Translations under genes and position numbers: made by a program
Notes under the pieces: model-generated
Database searches by the model: none
Seen by the model: the letters and a program-made list of their open reading frames with translations, nothing else
What the model was told of the DNA's origin: nothing
Shown: positions 22,864-33,528 of the stretch, in pieces
How positions within the stretch are numbered: position 1 is the first letter of the stretch
How the letters are laid out: every line of letters starts with the position of its first letter
DNA from: Arachis hypogaea
Taxonomy: Eukaryota; Streptophyta; Magnoliopsida; Fabales; Fabaceae
DNA length: 64,000 nt
Direction: 5' to 3'
Assembly (NCBI RefSeq): GCF_003086295.3
Contig: NC_092042.1
Location: 44,514,137 to 44,578,136, forward strand

Positions 22864-25800
22864 TTGTCTTTGAAGAAAATGACAAGCATATATAATGAAG
22901 ATGTATGCCTTGCGGATAGTGCAAGTTCGCACACTATTCTCAAAAGTGATATATATTTTACCCATCTTGTGCCAAAAGAGGAATATGTTAATACTATTAT
23001 TGGCTTAGGCAATGTGATAGAAGGCTCCGGAAGAGCTATAATTTTGTTTCCTCGAGGAACAAAATTTATAATAAATAATGCACTATTATCTACCAAGTCT
23101 CTGAGGAACTTGTTGAGTTTCAAAGATATTCGCCGAAATGGATATCATGTTGAGACAATGAATGAGGGAAATCATGAGTATTTATGTATCACAACTCATG
23201 ATTCAAATAAGAAAGTTATATTAGAAAAATTACCCTCATTTTCATCTAGGTTGTATTATACCAAGATTAGTGCAATTGAATCACATGCCATCGTAAACCA
23301 GAAGTTTACTAGCCCACATGAATTCATAACTTGGCATGATAGATTAGGTCATCCAGAAACAACCATGATGAGGAGAATGATTGAAAACTCCCATGGACAT
23401 TCACTAAAGAACCAGAAGATTCTTAAAACTAGTGAATTTTGTTATGCTGCATGTTCTCAGGGAAAGTTAATTTTAAGGCCATCACCAGTAAAGATTGGAT
23501 TTGATTCCCCTGAATTCCTAGAAAGGATTCAAGGTGATATATGTGGACCTATTCATCCACCATGTGGATCCTTTAGATATTTTATGGTCCTGATAGACGC
23601 ATCTTCGAGATGGTCTCATGTGTGCTTATTATCTTCTCGCAACCTGCCGTTTGCGAGATTACTGACTCAAATTATTCGATTAAAAGCACAATTTCTAGAA
23701 AATCCAATTAAAGCAATTCGTCTTGATAATACTGGTGAATTTACTTCCCAAGCTTTTGATGCTTATTGTATGGCTAATGGAATAAGTGTTGAGCATCCAG
23801 TAGCTTATGTTCACACACAAAATGGGTTAGCAGAATCACTTATTAAATGCCTCCAATTAATTTCTAGACCCTTGCTTATGAGAACAAATCTCCCAACTTC
23901 GGTTTGGGGGCATGCTATTTTACATGCCGCAGCACTTATTTGTTTGAGGCCAACAAGTTACCATCAGTTCTCTCCCATGCAATTAGCTTTTGGCCAGCAG
24001 CCAAATGTCTCCCATTTAAGAATATTCGGGTGTGCGATATATGTTCCCATTGCACCACCTAATCGCACCAAAATGGGGCCCCCAAAGAAAATTGGGGATA
24101 TATGTTGGATATGATTCTCCCTCTATAGTGAGGTATCTTGAGATACAAACGGGAGATGTATTTAAAGCCCAGTTTGCGGATTGTCATTTTAATGAATCAA
24201 AATTTCCAACATTAGGGGGAGAGAATAAGCTTCCTAAAAAGGAACTTAATTGGAATGCATCCTCGTTGATGCATTTAGATCCTCGATCAGGGCAATGTGA
24301 ACTAGAAGTTCAAAAGATTATACATTTGCAAAGAATAGCAAATGAATTGCCTGATGCATTTTCTGATACAAAGAGGATAACCAAATCTTATATACCAGCA
24401 GAAAATGTCCCAATTCGAATTGATGCCCCAGTAGGACAAATAGCCACTGAAGCAAATACACGCTAGAAGCGTGGCAGGCCTGTCGGTTCCAAAGATAAAA
24501 ATCCTCAAAAGAGAAAAGAGGTAAATAATATTCCTGTTGGAAAAGACATAGTAGAGATACCTGTAGTTGTCGAAAATTCTGATATAGTTTTAATGCCAGA
24601 AGACATTCAGGTACCTGAAAATTGTGAAAATGACGAGATCTTGATAAATTATGTCTTAACAGGAGAGAAATGGGACCAAAATAAGACAATTGTCAATGAA
24701 ATATTTGTATATAATGTGGCATTAAATATCATGCATGAAAGTAAGGATCTTGAGCCAAGATCAGTCAAAGAATGTCGACAAAGGAATGATTGGCCAAAAT
24801 GAAAAGAAGCCATGAAGGCTGAATTAGACTCACTTGCAAAACGTGAAGTCTTCAGACCTGTACTCCGTACACCTGAAGATGTAAAACCTGTTGGATATAA
24901 GTGGGTATTTGTGAGAAAACGAAATGAGAAAAATGAAGTTGTGCGCTACAAAGCCCGACTTGTGGCACAAGGTTTTTCACAAAGGCCCAGTATAGATTAT
25001 GAAGAAACATATTCTCCTGTAGTGAATGCGATAACATTGCGTTATTTGGTCAGTTTGTCTGCATATCATAAACTGCATATGCATTTAATGGATGTGGTAA
25101 CAGCCTATTTATATGGCTCATTAGATCGGGATATCTATATGAAAGTCCCTAAAGGACTAAAGATATCTAAACCATCCAATGAATATTCGCAAGGGTTATA
25201 CTCAGTCAAATTGCAAAGATCTTTATATGGTCTAAAGCAATCTGGACGAATGTGGTATAATCGTCTTACTGATCTGGCCAAAAACGGATTCAAGAATGAT
25301 AATATCTGCCCCTATGTTTTCATAAAGAAAAATGCATCTGGATTTATTATTATTGCTGTGTACGTTGATGATTTAAATATCATTGGGACTCCTGAAGAGA
25401 TTCCAACAATTATAAAAACTCTAAAAGAAGAGTTTGAGATGAAAGATCTTGGAAAGACTAAGTTTTGTCTCGGCCTGCAGATCGAACATATAAAAAATGG
25501 GATCTTTATTCATCAAACAACATACACAGAAAAGATCTTGAAGAGATTTTATATGGATAAGTCACATCCCTTGAGTACCCCAATGATTGTAAGATCTTTG
25601 GATGTGAAAAAGGATCAATTCCGCCCTAAAGAAGAAAATGAAGATATCCTTGGTCCTGAAGTACCATATCTTAGTGTCATTGGAGCGCTAATGTATCTTG
25701 CTAATAATATGCGACCCGATATATCATTTGTTGTGAATTTAATAGCAAGATATAGTTCCTCTCCAATCAGAAGACATTGGAGTGGAATCAAACAAATCTT

Positions 25801-26362
25801 TCGATATCTTCATGGGATGGTTGATATGGGATTGTTTTATCCCTATGGATCCAAGTCACAATTAGTTGGCTATGCAGATGCCGGATACTTGTCTGATCCA
25901 CATAAAGGGAGATCTCAAACATGATACCTGTTCACATATGGTGGTACAGCTATATCATGGAGGTCCACGAAACAGACGATTGCTGCAACATCCTCTAATC
26001 ATGCCGAAATACTAGCAATACATGAAGCTAGTCGCGAATGTTTTTGGCTCAGAAGTTTGATCCAATATATTCTGTCATCATGTGGACTGATTGATCAGAA
26101 GATAGCTCCAACTGTCCTGTTTGAAGATAATACAGCATGTATTGCTCAACTTAAAGGCGGATACATCAAAGGCGATAGAACAAAGCATATTTCTCCCAAA
26201 TTCTTCTTCACTCATAATCTTCAAAATCAAGGGACAATTGATGTGCAACAGATCTGCTCAAGTGACAATCTGGCAGATTTATTTACAAAGTCACTCCCAA
26301 AATCCTCCTTTGAAAGATTGGTACATGAGATTGGGATGCGCCAATTTCGAGACATTAAATGA
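22864..26362 (+). pseudogene. Outer copia pol
   Basis: Protease shows LADSASSH, where the usual DSG is DSA. Integrase has the WHDRLGH...CYAAC zinc region and the core with GDICGP, RLDNTGEF and the later Glu. RT has YVDD at 25361-25372, and RNase H ends with the HISPKFF/NLADLFTKSLP segment and stop 26360-26362. Breaks: a frameshift near 24085-24115, then TAG 24464-24466, TGA 24800-24802 and TGA 25922-25924 in an otherwise continuous frame. The gene order protease-integrase-RT-RNase H marks it as copia. Confidence 0.9.
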
Positions 26363-26400
26363 TGTCGCCAAGAGGGGGAGACTGTACTCTTTTTTCCTTG

Positions 26401-26540
26401 GTCAAGTTTTTTTTCCCATTGGGTTTTTTTTTGACAAGGTTTTTAATGAGGCAGTCCCCATCACAAAGGATTTTGTACCCTTTTTTCTTCGCTAAAGTTT
26501 TTTCCCATTGGGTTTTCTTTAGTAAGGTTTTAACGAGGCA
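26401..26540 (+). promoter_or_regulatory. Two 3' UTR hairpins, each followed by AAGGTTTTTAAYGAGGCA
   Basis: Copy one: arms GTCAA (26401-26405) and TTGAC (26431-26435) around CCCATTGGG, then AAGG...GAGGCA at 26436-26453. Copy two: arms CTAAAG (26492-26497) and CTTTAG (26517-26522) around the same CCCATTGGG, then AAGG...GAGGCA at 26524-26540. The arms differ between copies but pair in both. The role is unknown. Confidence 0.7.
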
Positions 26541-26567
26541 TAATCCTAAATGGACATCCAAGGGGAG

Positions 26568-26976
26568 TGTTACGATATGGATGTCCATATCCATCTATTC
26601 AGCATGATTTATTCTTCCTTTGAAGTTCTATTGGGAAGCACAAATATTAAAGGATATGCGGTGCATGCTTTTCCAATATTTGTAAAGTGAAACTTTTCAC
26701 TAGTATAAATAGGGGAATAAGGCTGAGGGTTTTACACACAAGCAAGTAATAAGAAATCAATTCTCTCTTTATGTTGCAATCAAATACTCTTCTCTTTATA
26801 TTACTACTACAATTCTCTCTCTTCTTTTATTTTATAAGTATTTTAAATACTCTTTTCTATTACTCTTTACATATAATATTAATAATAATATTAATCATCT
26901 TTATTATATTGAGATAATAATTATAGTACTAGAGTCTTCTATTTATACTTCTTTATTTGATATTTATTTTACAACA
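26568..26976 (+). repeat. Outer copia 3' LTR
   Basis: 409 bp, preceded by the AAGGGGAG polypurine tract (26560-26567) and followed by the atttc duplication. Confidence 0.95.
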
Positions 26977-26981
26977 ATTTC

Positions 26982-27141
26982 TTAATTAAACTGTATAATT
27001 TGTGAATTTTGGTAAATTGAATTTGTCTCTAAATCTCTAGTAACAATAATCACCATGGCATTAGTTTCCATTGATAGCTTTTCTACTTTGAAATAAAACT
27101 TATTCATAATATTACTTGGTTAGTTAGTTTTATAAGCAAAC
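26982..27141. other. AT-rich intergenic DNA
   Basis: Short host sequence between the copia target site and the inverted-arm element. No feature seen. Confidence 0.6.
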
Positions 27142-28233
27142 TATCATTTCTACCTACGAAAATTTTAAACGTTGACAAATTTATCCACAGAAAAAGAAAA
27201 TTACCATTTGTACCCATAAAATATGAGTTCCATATAACAAAATTATCCAAACATTAAAAAATTATTTTAAAACCCAAATCTCAACCCTCTTCTTCCAAAT
27301 GTCATCCCTTCATTTATTCTTTTCAAAATTTCATCACCTCCTTCACCAACACCACCACCATCTCCATCGCCACCAACTGTCAACCTCACTTTTCTCTTTC
27401 TCCACAGCCATAAACAACAACGATAGTGATAATCTTTTGTTCTTGCAACCTTTACTTCCTGCAACTGCTCTTCTGCTCTACGCCTTGCGTTCTTCTCCTC
27501 TTGTATCACAAACACGCCGCCACTTATTCCTCTTCTCAACCACCTCCACTTCAATGACCACCACTCTTTCACTATCTCCTACCTCACCACTAAGTGCGGT
27601 TTCTTCCATTAAAATGCTCTCAGAGCACATAAGCGCATTCTCTTTGACACCCGATCAAGCAAGATTTCGTCATCTCTTCTTCAAAACCCACGGTTTCTCA
27701 CTCTCCCAAATCACCACCATCAAGTGCAAGATTTTCGTGTTACTCACATGCGATCTTGTCAAAGTTTCAATTTTTAGCATCCAAAGGTGCTTCTTCTTCT
27801 GATATTGTATTGAAAGTGATGGAGGAAGGGTGGTGATGGTAATGATGATAATAGACTGTTGATAAGATTTGGGATTGAAGAAGTAATGATGAAAAGTAAA
27901 ATTAAAAGTTATAGTGAAGTTGTTGTTGTTTATGGCTGTGACAGTGGAGAAGGAGGAGGAAAATGAAACTGACGGTTGGTGACGGTGGCGGTGATAATGG
28001 TGTTGGTAAAGGGGGTGATAAAATTGATGAAAAGAACAAAGAGATGGTTGAAATTTGCGAGAGGGGTATTGAGAATATGGTTAGGAAAAGGATAATTTGG
28101 GGTTTTTAGGTTATTTTTCGACGTTAGATAATTTTGTCATATAGAATCCATCTTTTATGGGTATAATTGTAATTTTATTTTTTGTGTGGGTAGATTTGTC
28201 AGCATCTAAAATTTTCGTGGGTAGAAATGATAA
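27142..28233. mobile_element. Long-inverted-arm DNA transposon, Pack-MULE-type candidate
   Basis: The left arm (about 27142-27440) and the reverse complement of the right arm (about 27900-28233) align over roughly 300 bp. The outer ends are TATCATTTCTACC(T/C)ACGAAAATTTT, and a shared CAGCCATAAACAACAAC segment lies deep inside. The middle carries an mTERF gene fragment. No transposase is present, so it would be non-autonomous. Long inverted ends with captured gene pieces fit Mutator-like elements, but I could not find a clear 9-bp target duplication. TTAGTTT at 27124-27130 and 28241-28247 is only a weak candidate. Confidence 0.55.
27299..27850 (+). pseudogene. Captured fragment of an mTERF-family gene
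   Basis: A 167-codon open frame (27299-27802) starts with a Ser/His/Thr-rich, transit-peptide-like segment. It ends with THGFSLSQITTI and LLTCD, which match the first mTERF repeat of plant organelle transcription-factor genes. In another frame just downstream (about 27755-27825), FLASKGASSSDIVLKV continues the same repeat, so a frameshift splits it. mTERF proteins have many repeats and 300 or more residues, so this is only the N-terminal part. The fragment lies between the inverted arms, and part of its 5' end is shared with both arms. Confidence 0.65.
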
Positions 28234-28988
28234 TTTATTATTAGTTTCATCTTTAACGTTTCATTTTTTAATATCTACTATTTGTGCCTACTCAAGGAAA
28301 AGGAAAATGCTGGTAAACAATTATGAATGGATAGTTTACCGGCCGTAAATTGTTTAAGAATTATTTTTCTCTTGCTGTTTATTCATTTGAAATAGACGTC
28401 AACCATGTTCAGGGTTCTAATATTTTCACATTTTCTTTTGCTGCAGCTTTCTGCTGGGAAGGGATACAATATGAGATTATACTTTATCTTAAAAAGAGCA
28501 TTTTATTGTCTGAAATCTCTCAATGAATCAAAATAATAGCTATATTTTTAAATGTGGTGCTATTTTATGAATCTGTATACATTTGTGTATATAAAAATAT
28601 TGCAGTTGTTATGTCTAAAAGAGATTTATAGCATATATATCTCTAGTAGGTTCAATAATTAATACCAATATCACACTTAATGACAATCATAAAATTGATT
28701 ATATTTATTGTTCTTTCTGTAGTTTATACTTGCACATCAAGAAGATTAGCAATTGTGGAACAGTGCCGTCTAAAGATCTTATCTTTTGCGGCATTAGTAA
28801 TTATTAATTAATTTTCTCAAAGATGATGCTTTTTTATATCTCGTTCAGTTCTTCATATAATCATGCCAAATTACTGTACATTAGATATCATTACTGTTGC
28901 TCATTACATATTAGTCATGTAAGAATCGGGTAATAATTCTGTTTTGGTGGTAGAGGAAAGAAAAAAGAAAAACAGTTCATCAAAATAT
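28234..28988. other. AT-rich intergenic DNA
   Basis: No ORF, repeat unit or RNA gene recognised. Ends at the ggttc target site (28989-28993) of Tat-A. Confidence 0.6.
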
Positions 28989-28993
28989 GGTTC

Positions 28994-29419
28994 TATTACG
29001 GTCTGGGTCAAACTGACTGCGGGCCGACTCGACACGTAGACCACCTGACCCGAACGGTCAGGTGCGGATTGTCTAGCCACCGATCCGGACACGCGTCCTT
29101 TACAGCCCATTACTACAGTTGTATGAGGAAGTTTCGAGGAAGGTGGGTCTTCTCTGATGGGACCCACTTCTGACACAGTATATATGGGGAGGATTCTATC
29201 CCTCCCCCAAGGTATGTCATATACCACTTTATCCCTTTCTCGCCTGCACACTCAACTGACTTGGGCGTCGGAGTGTCTTTGCAGGTGACACCCCCCTCCG
29301 CGTCAAGAGCTCGGGACATCGGCTACACCAACTCCACCCTCGCGACCCGGTTTCAGGCTACACCCCACCTATCCATCCGAGGATTCCTCCGAACTGTCTG
29401 GTACCCGAGATACCGAACA
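28994..29419 (+). repeat. Tat-A 5' LTR
   Basis: 426 bp ending ACCGAACA. TATA-like AGTATATATGG at 29178-29186 and the TCGGAGTGTC-TTGCAGGT block at 29268-29286. The left edge reads TATTACGG; TG would be expected, so the second base may be mutated. Confidence 0.75.
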
Positions 29420-29420
29420 T

Positions 29421-29438
29421 TGGTGCCGTCTGTGGGGA
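29421..29438 (+). other. Tat-A primer-binding site
   Basis: TGGTGCCGTCTGTGGGGA, one base after the LTR. Typical of Tat/Ogre-type elements; it differs from the TGGCGCCGTTGCCGGGGA used by the other gypsy elements here. Confidence 0.75.
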
Positions 29439-29643
29439 GTAGCCTAAATGGAGATCGTGCAAGGTCCAGGGAACCATGGCCGCGCGGCAGGCCTCGAGGG
29501 GGGCAGCCTCCGTTGCCTTTCCCCGCGAGCGGCTGAGGTCCCCTCCGCGATGTACTAAGCCACAGTCGAGAGCCCAAGAGAGACGCCTTTTCGGGGGAAC
29601 TGGTAGTGACAGCACCAGAATAATGTAGGAACTGCGCCATAGG

Positions 29644-30756
29644 GTGCAGAACTTGGAGCGCCAATTAGTGAATCAGGAGCATCATCACCAAACCTCCGAC
29701 CCCGACTATTCCCAGTCTCCTGAGAGTCGGGGAAGAACCTCCCCCCAAAGCAGTCGCTCCCGGCGTGCTCCCGTCTCGAGATCAGAATCGGAAAGTAACC
29801 GGGAAGATCGGGAACACCTGAGGAGATGAAATGACACAATCATCTATGCCCGAGGCAAGGGGGCGCGTACCACGGGGCGAGGTCGCGAAAGCGGCAAGGA
29901 GAGATCTAGGGGAACATGGCGACCCGTAATCATGGGCGCCACCCCATCCCATCATTCCATCCTCGAGGTCCGGTTGCCAAAGCACTTTGACAAACCAACG
30001 AACATGAGGTATGACGGAACCCAAGACCCGCAGGAGCACCTTACGGTCTTTGAGGCCAGAATGAACCTGGAGGGAGTGGGAGACGAAGTAAGGTGCCGCG
30101 CCTTCCTGGTCATCCTGGCAGGGCCTGCGATATGGTGGTTCAATAGCCTCCCGCAGGGCTCCGTGGCCAGCTTCTCGGATATTAGTCGTGCCTTCTTAGC
30201 ACAATTCACCACCAGAATCGCGAAGGCAAAACACCCGATCAATCTGCTCAGCGTCACTCAAAAAACTGGCGAGCCGACCAAAAAAGTACCTAGATCGTTT
30301 CAACGACGAATGCTTGGAGATCGAGGGGTTAACCGATTCGGTGACTAGTCTCTGTCTGACGAACGGACTCCTTAACGAGGACTTCAGAAAGCACCTCACC
30401 ACAAAGCCGGTCTGGACGATGCAAGAAATCCAAATTGTAGCCCGCTAATACATTAACGATGAGGAAGTCAGTCAAGTTGTGGCTGCTAATAAGCGACAGC
30501 CCTCTTACACTCAACCCAAACAGCACGGTAATAGAGAAAGACAGAAGGAGCACGCCAGATACGGTGGTCCAAGCAAGGCACCTAGACCGTTTTCTTGTGT
30601 CAGAAAATTCACCAATTACACTCCCTTCACCCTCCCCATCATAGAAGTTTACCAGCAGATAGCTGAGAAGGGAATCTTGTCAAAGCCCCGTCCTCTGAAG
30701 GACCGAACCAGAGGGAACAAGAGTCTCTACTGTGATTACCATAAGGGCTATTGACA
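29644..30756 (+). pseudogene. Tat-A gag
   Basis: Frame one runs from 29644 with a Ser/Arg-rich N-terminus, is broken by TGA 29827-29829, and continues through 29932-30280 with the retrotransposon gag core (RYDGTQDPQEHL, AIWWFNSLPQGSVASFSDIS). A shift near 30280 moves it to another frame, which runs on to 30754 with a stop near 30449. The zinc-knuckle region CDYHKGY is cut by a TGA at 30752-30754. Upstream (29440-29640) the expected start is too damaged to fix. Confidence 0.8.
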
Positions 30757-32521
30757 CAAGACACAGGACTATTTCACCTGAAGGACGCACTAGAACAAGC
30801 GATCAGGGACGGAAAACTAGTCGAATTCTCCCACCATATCAGGGAGCCGATGATACGAAATCACGACCACGATGGGGAAGACAAGACCCAAACGGTGAAG
30901 CGATGACAAGAGCCAAGGGACGACGAGCACGGCCTTACCGTAGTGAATGTGGTAACCGCGAGAAACACGGCTCCAAGGTTGAGATCGACACACAAGAAAG
31001 ACGCCAAAGTCCTGGCGGTTTCCTCCTCATCTTCGCGAAGCTCCAAAAGGCTTCCATCCATCTATTTCGGCTCAGGAGACCAATGGTTCGACGAGGTTCT
31101 GAAAAGCCCCCCATGGTCATCACGGCCAGGGTCGGAATCGGTCTCGTCAAACGGATCCTTATAGACACAGGGGCAGACTCGAACATTATGTTCCGTAACG
31201 TGTTCGATGCATTAGGGTTACGGGATGTCGACCTAATGACTCACCAGCACGGTGTCGTAGGAATAGGCGATCACTTCATCAAGCCAGACTGGATAATCTC
31301 CCTACTGGTCTCTGTGGGACAAGGACAGGAGCGAAGATCGATAATGGCTAAGTTCGTAGTTCTACGGGACTCCACAGCCTACAACATCATCCTAGGAAGG
31401 AAAACCATTAACGATGTTGGGGCAGTGATCAGTACAAAGCTGCTAGCGATGAAGTTTGTCACTGAAGACGGATCTGTGGGATCCATAAAAGGAGATTTAG
31501 AAACAGCAGTCGCTTGCAACAACGCCAGCCTCTCCTTGAGAAAAAAGTCCAAAGAAGCATCGGGGGTGTTCCTCGCCGACCTGGATGCTAGGGTCGACAA
31601 CAAGCCCAAACCTGAACCAGAGGGGGACCTGAAGAAGTTTAGGGTCGGGGACATGGAGGAGAAGTTCACGTTCATAAATAGAAACCTTCCACATGAATTG
31701 AAAGAGCCTTTGGTAGAAATGATCAGGGCCAATGGCGATTTGTTTGCCTGGATGCCAGCCGACATGCCGGGAATAAACCCTCAGCTCATGTCACACCGCC
31801 TGGCCATCAAGCCGGAAGCCCGACTAGTGGCTCAGAGGAGAAGGAAGATGTCACAGGAAAGAACAAAGGAGGTGGCCAAGCAAACGGCCAGCCTCCTAGA
31901 AGCAGGTTTTATCCGAGAACTAGACTACTCGACCTGGCTGTCGAATGTAGTTCTGGTAAAAAAGCACAATAGGAGATGGAGGATGTGTGTGGACTACTCC
32001 GATCTTAACAAAACATGTCCCAAGGACTGCTACCGACTTCCTAACATTGACGCCCTTGTTGATGCGACGGCAGGGTACTGGTATATGAGCTTTATAGATG
32101 CCTACTCCGGCTACAATCAGATACCGATGCACCGGCCTGACGAGGATAAAACAGCGTTCATAACGCTGAAAGGAATCTATTGCTACAAGGTGATGCCATT
32201 TGGCTTGAAAAATGCAGGGGCCACATACCAGAGGTTGATAACAAGATATTCAGCGATCTCATAGGCAAGACGGTAGAAGTCTATGTAGACGACATCCTCG
32301 AGAAGACCACCCGGCCTGATGATCTCCTGAGCGACTTGGGGAGCGTGTTCGCGTCCCTCCGACAACACGGCATGAGGCTCAACCCGCTCAAGTGCGCCTT
32401 TGCCATGGAGGCTGAAAAATTCCTAGGATTCATGATAACCCAAAGGGGGGTGGAAGCCAATCCCGAAAAGTGCCATGCGATACTCCAAATGAAGAGCCCG
32501 GGTTGTCTCAGAGATGTCTAG
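30757..32521 (+). pseudogene. Tat-A protease and reverse transcriptase
   Basis: An open frame (30732-32264) with protease motif LIDTGADSNIMF (catalytic Asp codon 31164-31166) and LGRKTI flap region. The RT N-terminal part follows (DLFAWMPADMPGI, MCVDYSDLNKTCPKD, FIDAYSGYNQIPM, MPFGLKNAGATYQRL). A frameshift near 32200-32264 moves the rest to another frame, where YVDD is at 32282-32293 and FLGFMITQRGVEANPEKC follows. A stop falls at 32519-32521. Confidence 0.9.
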
Positions 32522-33528
32522 AGGCTGGCGGGAAGGCTCACCGCGCTATCCCACTTCCTCGGAGCATTGGCAGTAAAAGCCCTACCCTTTTTCAATCTGA
32601 TGAGAAACGGGATAGCGTTCGAATCGATCCCTGTGTGCGAAGAGGCATTCAATCACTTCAAAGAGATACTGGCAGCACCCCCCGTACTCGAGAAGCCCAA
32701 GGTCGAAGAACCACTCTACTATACCTGGCCATAACGGAGGAGGCGCTTGCAACGGTCTTGGTGCGGGAAGAAGGAAAGGCTCATCAACCAATTTACTTTG
32801 TGAGTAGAGCGCTGCAAGGAGCAGAACCGCGGTACAGCAAATTGGAGAAACTGGCACTAGCACTTTTGACCTCTTCCCGTAGACTAAGGCAGTTCTTCCA
32901 AGGCCACCAAATCGTCGTCAGGATGGACCAGGGAATCCTTCAAGTACTCCAAAAACCTGATTTAGCGGGAAGAATGATGACTTGGGCCATTGAGCTTTCC
33001 CAGTACGATTTGCGGTATGAGCCCCGGCACGCGATTAAGGCACAAGCAATGGCCGACATCCTGGTAGAAGTAACGGGGAACCCAATCGACGAAATGGCCA
33101 CACGGTGGAGGCTCCACGTAGACGGGGCCTCCAACTAAAAGTCCGGAGGAGCCGGGATCATCTTGGAAAGCCCGGCCGGGGTCATATACGAGAAATCGAA
33201 CAAGTTTGAGTTTCCGGTATCAAACAACCAAGCAGAGTACGAAGCCCTTTTGGGAGGCCTAACCCTAGCTCAGAAATTCGAGGCGAAGAGGCTGGAGGTG
33301 TGCAGTGACTCACAGGTCGTCACCTCGCAAGTAAACAGAAGCTACCAAGCCAGAGACTCGCTGTTGCAAAAGTACTTGGAGAAGGTTAGAGAGTTCAGCA
33401 AGCAGTTCGAGGAGGCCACGATCCAACACGTCCCAAGGGAAAGCAACACACGGGTAGACCTCCTATCTAAGCTAGCAAGCACGAAACTGGGAGTCGACAA
33501 CCGATCTCTCATCCAAGGCATGGCAAAG
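32522..33528 (+). pseudogene. Tat-A RNase H and second (archaeal-type) RNase H
   Basis: The RT-linked RNase H region (about 32640-33060) is frameshifted but shows YLAITEEALATVLVREE and PIYFVSRALQGAEPRYSKLEK. A second RNase H follows (about 33105-33490) with HVDGASN, then TAA 33136-33138, and NNQAEYEALLGGL, VCSDSQVV and RVDLLSKLAS, giving the D/E/D/D pattern. A second, archaeal-like RNase H after the first is known for the plant Tat lineage. The reading is cut at 33528 by the inserted element. Confidence 0.85.

Larger units (their letters stand above)
9868..26976 (+). mobile_element. Outer Ty1-copia retrotransposon (about 5.8 kb without its insertion)
   Basis: The target duplication atttc lies at 9863-9867 and 26977-26981. 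The LTRs are 409 bp and start TGTTACGATATGG and end TTTACAACA. The 5' LTR is split into 9868-9926 and 21224-21573 by the SIRE-type element; 59 + 350 = 409, exactly the 3' LTR length. Internal order is gag, protease, integrase, RT, RNase H, which is the copia order. About 12 differences between the LTRs by eye (roughly 3%). The coding region has in-frame stops and one frameshift, so this copy is inactive. Confidence 0.93.

Noticed and set aside
27267..27572. Minus-strand ORF opposite the mTERF fragment
   Set aside because: Its Gly/Arg-rich content is the complement of the Ser/His-rich frame; the mTERF match is on the plus strand.
29440..29640. A distinct leader peptide or small ORF after the Tat-A primer site
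   Set aside because: Frames here are short and broken; most likely the decayed start of gag.
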